Source: Dipteris shenzhenensis (Eukaryota > Polypodiophyta > Polypodiopsida > Gleicheniales). Taken from it: 64,000 bases of DNA. Numbering within the stretch: position 1 is the stretch's first letter; the number at the start of each line of letters is the position of its first letter. A program made the position numbers and the translations under genes. Below the pieces are notes generated by a model, which was not told the DNA's origin, ran no database searches, and was given only the letters and a program-made list of their open reading frames with translations. The stretch is taken from the NCBI GenBank assembly GCA_047967505.1, contig CM106539.1; one strand, given 5' to 3'. Positions 58,605 to 64,000 of this stretch are shown one piece after another.

Positions 58605-61600
58605 AAGAGGGAGAGAGAGAAGCAGAGAGCCACACAAGTTTTGGTGGGTGCAGAACCACCCTAATCTTCTTTTTCATTCATTTATATATGTGTTTGAGTA
58701 TTGTACATAACTGGGGTAAAGGCACAATGACCTTTAACCCCCACAACCTCCCACATAAAGGACAATGTGCCTTTAAGGGAGAACAACCAGTGAGCATACT
58801 ATCTAATGCCCATCAATACACGACAATACTCAAACCGCTGACCAGGTAGACTCTTCATCAACATATCTGCAGGGTTATCATGTGTATGAACCTTGACAAG
58901 CTCTATGCGCTTGTCCTCAAGTACCAACCTGATGAAATGGTACCTGACCTCAATGTGTTTGGTCTTTGCATGAAAGACCAGATTCCGTGCTAGCTGAATA
59001 GCACTCATGGAATCACTATGCAATGTCGGTACACCTGTATGAATCCCCAAATCTCCCACTAGCCGTCAAGCCATATAGCCTCCTTGCAACCCTCTGTGGC
59101 TGCAGCATACTCAACCTCTGTGGTAGACAAAGCAATGCACTTCTATGCACGAGACATCCACAACACTGCACCACCTGCAAAAGTGAACACATAACCAGAA
59201 GTGGATCTCCTACTATCCACATGCCCTGCATAGTCTGAATCTGTGTACCCAAGTACATGCATGTCTCCTCTACCAAAGCAGATGCACATCTCCTTGGTAC
59301 CCTTCATGTACCTCATGATGCACTTAACTGCCTCCCAATGCCTCTTTCCTGGATTAGCCATATACCAGCTAACAACTCCCACTACAAATGCAATGTCTAG
59401 TCTAGTAGCTATCATAGCATACATAAGACTCCCAACTGCTGATGCATAAGGAACCTTGGCCATCATGGCCCTTTCCTCATCTGATTTGGGACTATTTGTA
59501 TGACTCAGTTTCACATATGGAGGCAATGGAGTACTCACTGCCTTCCCCCCCTCCATATTGAAACGCTGCAATACTTTTGTAACATACTCTTTTTGTGAAA
59601 GCCAAAGGAGTTTCCTACTCCGATCACGCATGATGCGCATACCAAGAATATGACTTGCAAGTCCCAAATCCTTCATATCAAAGGCCTCATGCAACTTGGC
59701 CTTTAATGCATCTAGCTCATAAGTATTCTTGCTAGCCAATAGCATATCATCCACATATAGTGCCAAGATTATCAGTCTATTATCCTTAGCCCTTTTAGTG
59801 TAGAGGCAGTGATCAATTTCACTCCTTCTAAAACCCTGGGGCCGAATGAAAGCATCAAACTTCTGATACCATTCTCTAGGCGCTTGCTTAAGACCATAGA
59901 GACTCTTCTTCAGCTTGCAAACTAAATGCTCTTTGCCCTTTTCTTCAAAGCCTTCCGGCTGCACCATGTAAATTTCCTCATGCAAATCCCCATGCAAGAA
60001 AGCTGTCTTGACATCCATCTGCATAAGCTCCATATCCTCTGATGCCACTAGTCCAAGCATGCATCTAAGTGTGGTCATCTTCACAACCGGACAGAATATC
60101 TCATCAAAGTCCACACCCTTCTCTTGCTTGAACTCTTTAGTGACCAAACAGGCCTTGTACCTAGGCACATCATCACCTGTGACCTTCATTTTGTAGACCC
60201 ATTTACATGGCAATGCTTTCTTTCCATGTGGCAAAGAAACGAAGTCCCAAGTCTTATTCTTCATAAGTGAACTCATCTTTGATTGCATAGCATACTCCCA
60301 CTTGCATTGATCCTCGCGCATCATAGCCTCTCTGTAGCAAGAAGGCTCCCCGCAATCAGTAAGCATCATATAGTCTACCCCTGGAACAAACCTATCAGGC
60401 GGTCTAGACACTCTAGATGATCTTCTCAAGGGCATTTCAGCTTGCTGTCCCACTTGCATATCAGCCACATTTGGCTCATCATTTCCACCAATAGATGATC
60501 CATCATCTACCCTTGATTGTATACCTGTGGGAGTACTTGGTGGTACCATTTCTTGCACATTTGGTGCATGGACATCTTGCTGTCTATCAACATATGCAGG
60601 TGGATTCACATCCTGGAAAGTTATTCTCCTCATTTCCACATCCCTCATGGGTGCCTTATGCATCTTCTTCTCATTGAAGACTACATCATGGCTGTGTATG
60701 ATCTTCTTTGCTTCTGGATCCCAGAGACGATAACCCATCTCTCCACTTTCACCATAACCCAGAAAGATGCATTTCCTAGACTTAGGATCTAGCTTCTTTC
60801 GAAGCTCTTTTGGCACATGTGCATATGCCTCATACCCAAATGTACGCAAATGAGAGTAAGAGGGCTTCTTGCCGCTCCATGCCTCTTCAGGAATACCACC
60901 ATCCAAACTCTTACTAGGTGATCTATTAATCACATGCAGTGCAGTCTTCATTGCCTCAGCCCAAAAACCACCAGAAAGACTTGCATTGGAAAGCATGCAT
61001 TGCAACCTTTCTTGAATGGTACGGTTCATCTTTTCTGCAACTGAATTTTGCTCTGGAGTACGAGGGGATGTGAGCTCCCTCTTAATCCCACGTGTATCAG
61101 AGAAATGCTGAAAGTCATGAGAGAGATACTCTCCACCATTGTCAGTCCGTAGGCATTTAAGCATTCTACTTGTCTGATTCTCAACCAAGGCCAGCCATTT
61201 CTGAAATACCTGGAACACATCATTCTTCCGAGCTATAGCATCAGCCCACACTTTCCTAGTTGCATCATCAATGAATGTCACATAGTATTCAGCCCCGCCT
61301 AATGACTATGTAGGCATGGGACCACATACGTTTGAATGCACCAAATCAAGCTTTTCAAACTCTTTCTTTCCCCTTCTTTTATGGGCTGATTTAGTCTGCT
61401 TCCCATAGAGACAGTGCTCACAAAATTCAAAATCAGAGAAACTCAAATGCGGTACATAACCCAAATGGCATAAGAGTTTCATTCCGTTCTGGCTCATGTG
61501 CCCCAACCTGCAATGCCACAAAGAAGTGCTTGGTTGCTCGGTTATTGCAACAACATGATCAAATACCCCTGATACATGTAAGGGATATAAAGTCCCACAC

Positions 61601-63255
61601 TTGGCACCCCTGGCCAAAAGCATAGAGCCCTTCTGGATTTTCCAACTCTGAAAGCCAAAAGTGGTGTGAAAACCAGCATCATCTAGCTGACCCACTGAAA
61701 TAAGACTCTTGGTCAACTTAGGTACATGTCTCACATGTTTCAAAATAAATGTAGACCCATTTGCAAAAGAAAATTTTATGTCACCTACTCCCACTATGTC
61801 ACATGCATAGTCATTTCCAAGATGCACACAACCTGTCTTTCCACTGTCATAAGTGGAGAACCATTCCCTATGGGGAGTAACATGGAATGAAGCACCAGAA
61901 TCTAAAATCCAATCGTGGGAATATGCATCATCTGAAGTGGTAAGCAACTCTGCAGATAAACTAGACATGAAGAGAACGTCATTGTCACTATCATGTGTGA
62001 CTGCATTGATCTCCTCGATCTTCACTTTTCCTTTGTCCTCCCTTGGACTCTCTTCCTTTTGATTTGCACCCCAATTTGCATTATTTTTCTTATCCTTGTG
62101 CTCTCTTTTTAGCTTGTAGCAATCCTTTTTCATATGGCCCTTCTTGCCACAGTGGTAACACTCAATGTTCCGTGCCCTAGATTTGCTACAGGACTTCCCT
62201 CTTTCTTGGGACTTCCCCCTGAACTGTGATCTTGCCCTTTGCACATTTAAGGCTGCATCCTGCTTGTTGCCATCCATAGACTTCCATCTAATCTCCTCGG
62301 CCAACAAGCTACCCACAACATCATCAAATTTCAGTACTCCACCAGGTGCAGAGTTACTGACAGCTGTACAGAAGGTATCCCATGAGGATGGCAATGAACA
62401 TAAGGGAAATATTGCCTTAGTCTCCGCATCAAAATTCATCTTCTGAGCCTGAAGCTAGCTGAAAATAATATTGAATTCATTCAAGTGAGAAGCAATGGAG
62501 ACCCCTTCCTTCATCTGCAGCTCAAACAACCTCTTCATGTGGTAAACTTTATTAGAGGTAGTTTCCTTTCCATAAGTGGCACATAGTTTCTTCCATAAAT
62601 CTTTCGTAGTCTGCTCATTTACTACTGTGAAATAAACTGACTCTGCAAGATGAAGTCTAATAGTAGATTTTGCTAATGCATCCAACTCATTCCAATCATC
62701 CTCAGACATATTTGCAGGCTTAGCTTCAATCCCTGCCAAGGGTTTAATTTGCTTCTTTTTAATAAGCACATCCCTTATTTGTTCTTTCCACAAAGAAAAG
62801 TTTGTCCCATCAAACTTTTTAATGCTAAAAAACTCCTTTTTAGACATGGAAGAGGATGCCATGATGCAAATAAAGCAAAATACCAAATGCTAGTGCCTGC
62901 AAGAGAGAATCACACCAAATACCAGGTGCACCCAAATGTGTATGCCACAATAGAGTGAAATATCACAAAAACTCATGTCTCAAAGCATCGGACTCATGTG
63001 CATATACTATGCATCCATATGAGCAAATCTAGCCCAAAAGAAAATGCCAACTGCAATGGCAATCCAAAATGCCAATAAGTGCCAAATGACTCAAGCATAA
63101 ACACCGTCCACTGGCATATGCATTCATAATATCTCATCCAAGAGAGCATAGCACTATCAATGCATCACCTACAATGTGTTAAAGCTGTCCCTCAGCATAA
63201 AATAGCATCCATGTGCAAAGCGTCCATAAAAATAGCATCCCACAAGGCAATTTGG
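58605..63255 (-). mobile_element. Ty1/copia retroelement, copy B (younger)
   Basis: Contains a nearly continuous gag-pol reading frame (62862 to about 58802) plus 3' and 5' noncoding sequence shared with copy A. A purine-rich GGGAGGTTGTGGGGGTTAAAGG on the minus strand (about 58730-58751) is a candidate polypurine tract with 3' LTR beyond it. I could not find a matching 5' LTR within the window. It may lie beyond 64000, or the LTR limits may differ from this reading. The 3' side adjoins the recombinase gene. Confidence 0.8.
58802..62862 (-). pseudogene. Copia gag-pol polyprotein: gag, protease, integrase, RT, RNase H
   Basis: Start ATG at 62862 (MASSSMSKKEFFSIKKFDGT). Order: UBN2-type gag ('LWKEQIRDVL', 'DLWKKLCATYGKE'), CCHC knuckle 'CYHCGKKGHMKKDC', protease 'WILDSGASFHVT', pre-integrase HxxH..CxxC region ('LWHCRLGHMSQNGM', 'CEHCLYGKQ'), integrase ('TFIDDATRKVWAD', 'LRTDNGGEYLS', 'TPEQNSVAEKMN'), RT ('WVYKMKV', 'TAFLHGDLHEEIYM', 'LYVDDMLLASKN') and RNase H ('GYTDSDYAG', 'LHSDSMSAIQLARN'). 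Only three in-frame TAG codons (62455-62457, 61306-61308, 59143-59145) and one 1-nt deletion near 59072 interrupt it. Copy A shows CAG at the third TAG site and CGG at the second, so those two arose recently in copy B. Confidence 0.9.
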
Positions 63256-64000
63256 GCCTATCAGTGCATCCAATAAGGACCGCAATGCATCTAAATGGCC
63301 TATAAATCATCTACTGCAATCCAATGCACACCACGAATGAGCGCACACTGCTCAAACTGCAACCAGAGTGATCTGCATAAGGTATGCTCAAGAAATCATA
63401 GTCCCACGGTAATGACCGCTACTAAAAATAGAACCTGAGCTGCCTCAAAACATGGGTGCCATTGCATAATCGGACTCAGCAAGAAAATCTACAAATCTCT
63501 CTCTTCTGCCAGAACTCCAAAATCCCAACCGATGAGTGAGAAATGGGAGTCAACACTTACCCACTGCCATGTGGCATAAATCTAAGGTTTCAAAACCTTT
63601 GAATGAAAAATGCATAACAGAGAGACGAAATCGAATACACAGAGATCTATAACTCTGAAAATCCTCCACCGAATCGCATAAGAACTGACAGGTAGGGATT
63701 TTTGGGCGTCCGAAACACAATGGGATAGACGGTTTTGGAAATCGTGGTCTCAATCACTGGGTCCAACACACAGACTGAAAAACGTTTTTGGAAACAGAGC
63801 TGTTTGTAAACTCCACCAGAGTGTGAATGATGAGCAACATAGAAGTTTAGGACCTCCTGAGTCCACCAGAACTGACAGATCTGTAAATGGTTGCTCCAAA
63901 CTTGAGTTCCAACACCCGTGCAGAAAAACGCAGAAACTGACACAGTGAGTCAGAAATCCAATGAAATGATCCCAGATTCAAGATAGAAGGTGTTTCCAAG
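63256..64000. other. Right end of window, no recognised gene
   Basis: Sequence beyond the part shared with copia copy A. Possibly more copia leader or LTR, or host DNA. Short minus-strand frames show no domain. Confidence 0.35.

Noticed and set aside
58730-58751. Firm placement of copia B 3' LTR
   Set aside because: No second copy of the candidate LTR was found near 63 kb, so boundaries are left open.

Overview
This window is TE-dominated nuclear DNA of a land plant. The signs are GT-AG introns, plant-type TE families (CACTA, Helitron-like, Ty1/copia, Ty3/chromovirus, LINE), a plant telomere motif (CCCTAAA)3, a plastid acyl-ACP desaturase and a plant-type bHLH factor. I cannot fix the lineage. 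The dense old TEs and unusual DNA transposons would suit a fern, lycophyte or bryophyte at least as well as a flowering plant, but that is a guess.

Layout: 1-382 is one end of a CACTA element with palindromic subterminal repeats. 0.8-4.2 kb is a CACTA transposase gene of another copy. 5.0-7.0 kb is a decayed Helitron-type helicase followed by an endonuclease-like domain. 7.8-8.9 kb holds the bHLH exons of a transcription factor. 11,347-23,104 is an 11.76-kb DNA transposon bounded by perfect 32-bp terminal inverted repeats. 23-36 kb is decayed LINE and Ty3/gypsy sequence. 36.8-41.3 kb is an old copia element (copy A). 41.4-51 kb is microsatellite and gag debris. 51.35-53.89 kb is a deleted chromovirus with recognisable LTR, PBS and PPT. 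54.41-55.94 kb is an intact stearoyl-ACP desaturase gene. 56.7-58.6 kb is a broken Crypton-like tyrosine recombinase gene. 58.6-63.3 kb is a younger copia element (copy B) next to that gene.

The most striking object is the 11.76-kb transposon. It carries at least four genes. One is a four-exon DDE-like transposase whose superfamily I cannot assign. One is a six-exon gene joining a histone H3-like domain (N-terminus MARTKSTAR, then a full histone fold) to an Ulp1/C48 SUMO-protease-like domain. A divergently transcribed gene encodes an unknown protein with an acidic tract and a lysine-rich tail. The fourth is a left-end gene of unknown function. The spacer between the H3-Ulp1 gene and the acidic-protein gene holds six copies of a nested palindrome and three CACGTG boxes. 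A reasonable inference is an autonomous element that brings its own chromatin and SUMO-pathway functions; none of this is tested.

Most coding sequence here is decaying. Copia B (three TAG) and the transposon (two TAG, one TAA) keep their reading frames but carry in-frame stops where a C-to-T change would explain the codon. One case (CAG in copia A, TAG in copia B) is visible directly by comparing copies. This fits mutation of methylated cytosines in silenced TEs. The desaturase is the only gene that looks fully intact and host-functional.
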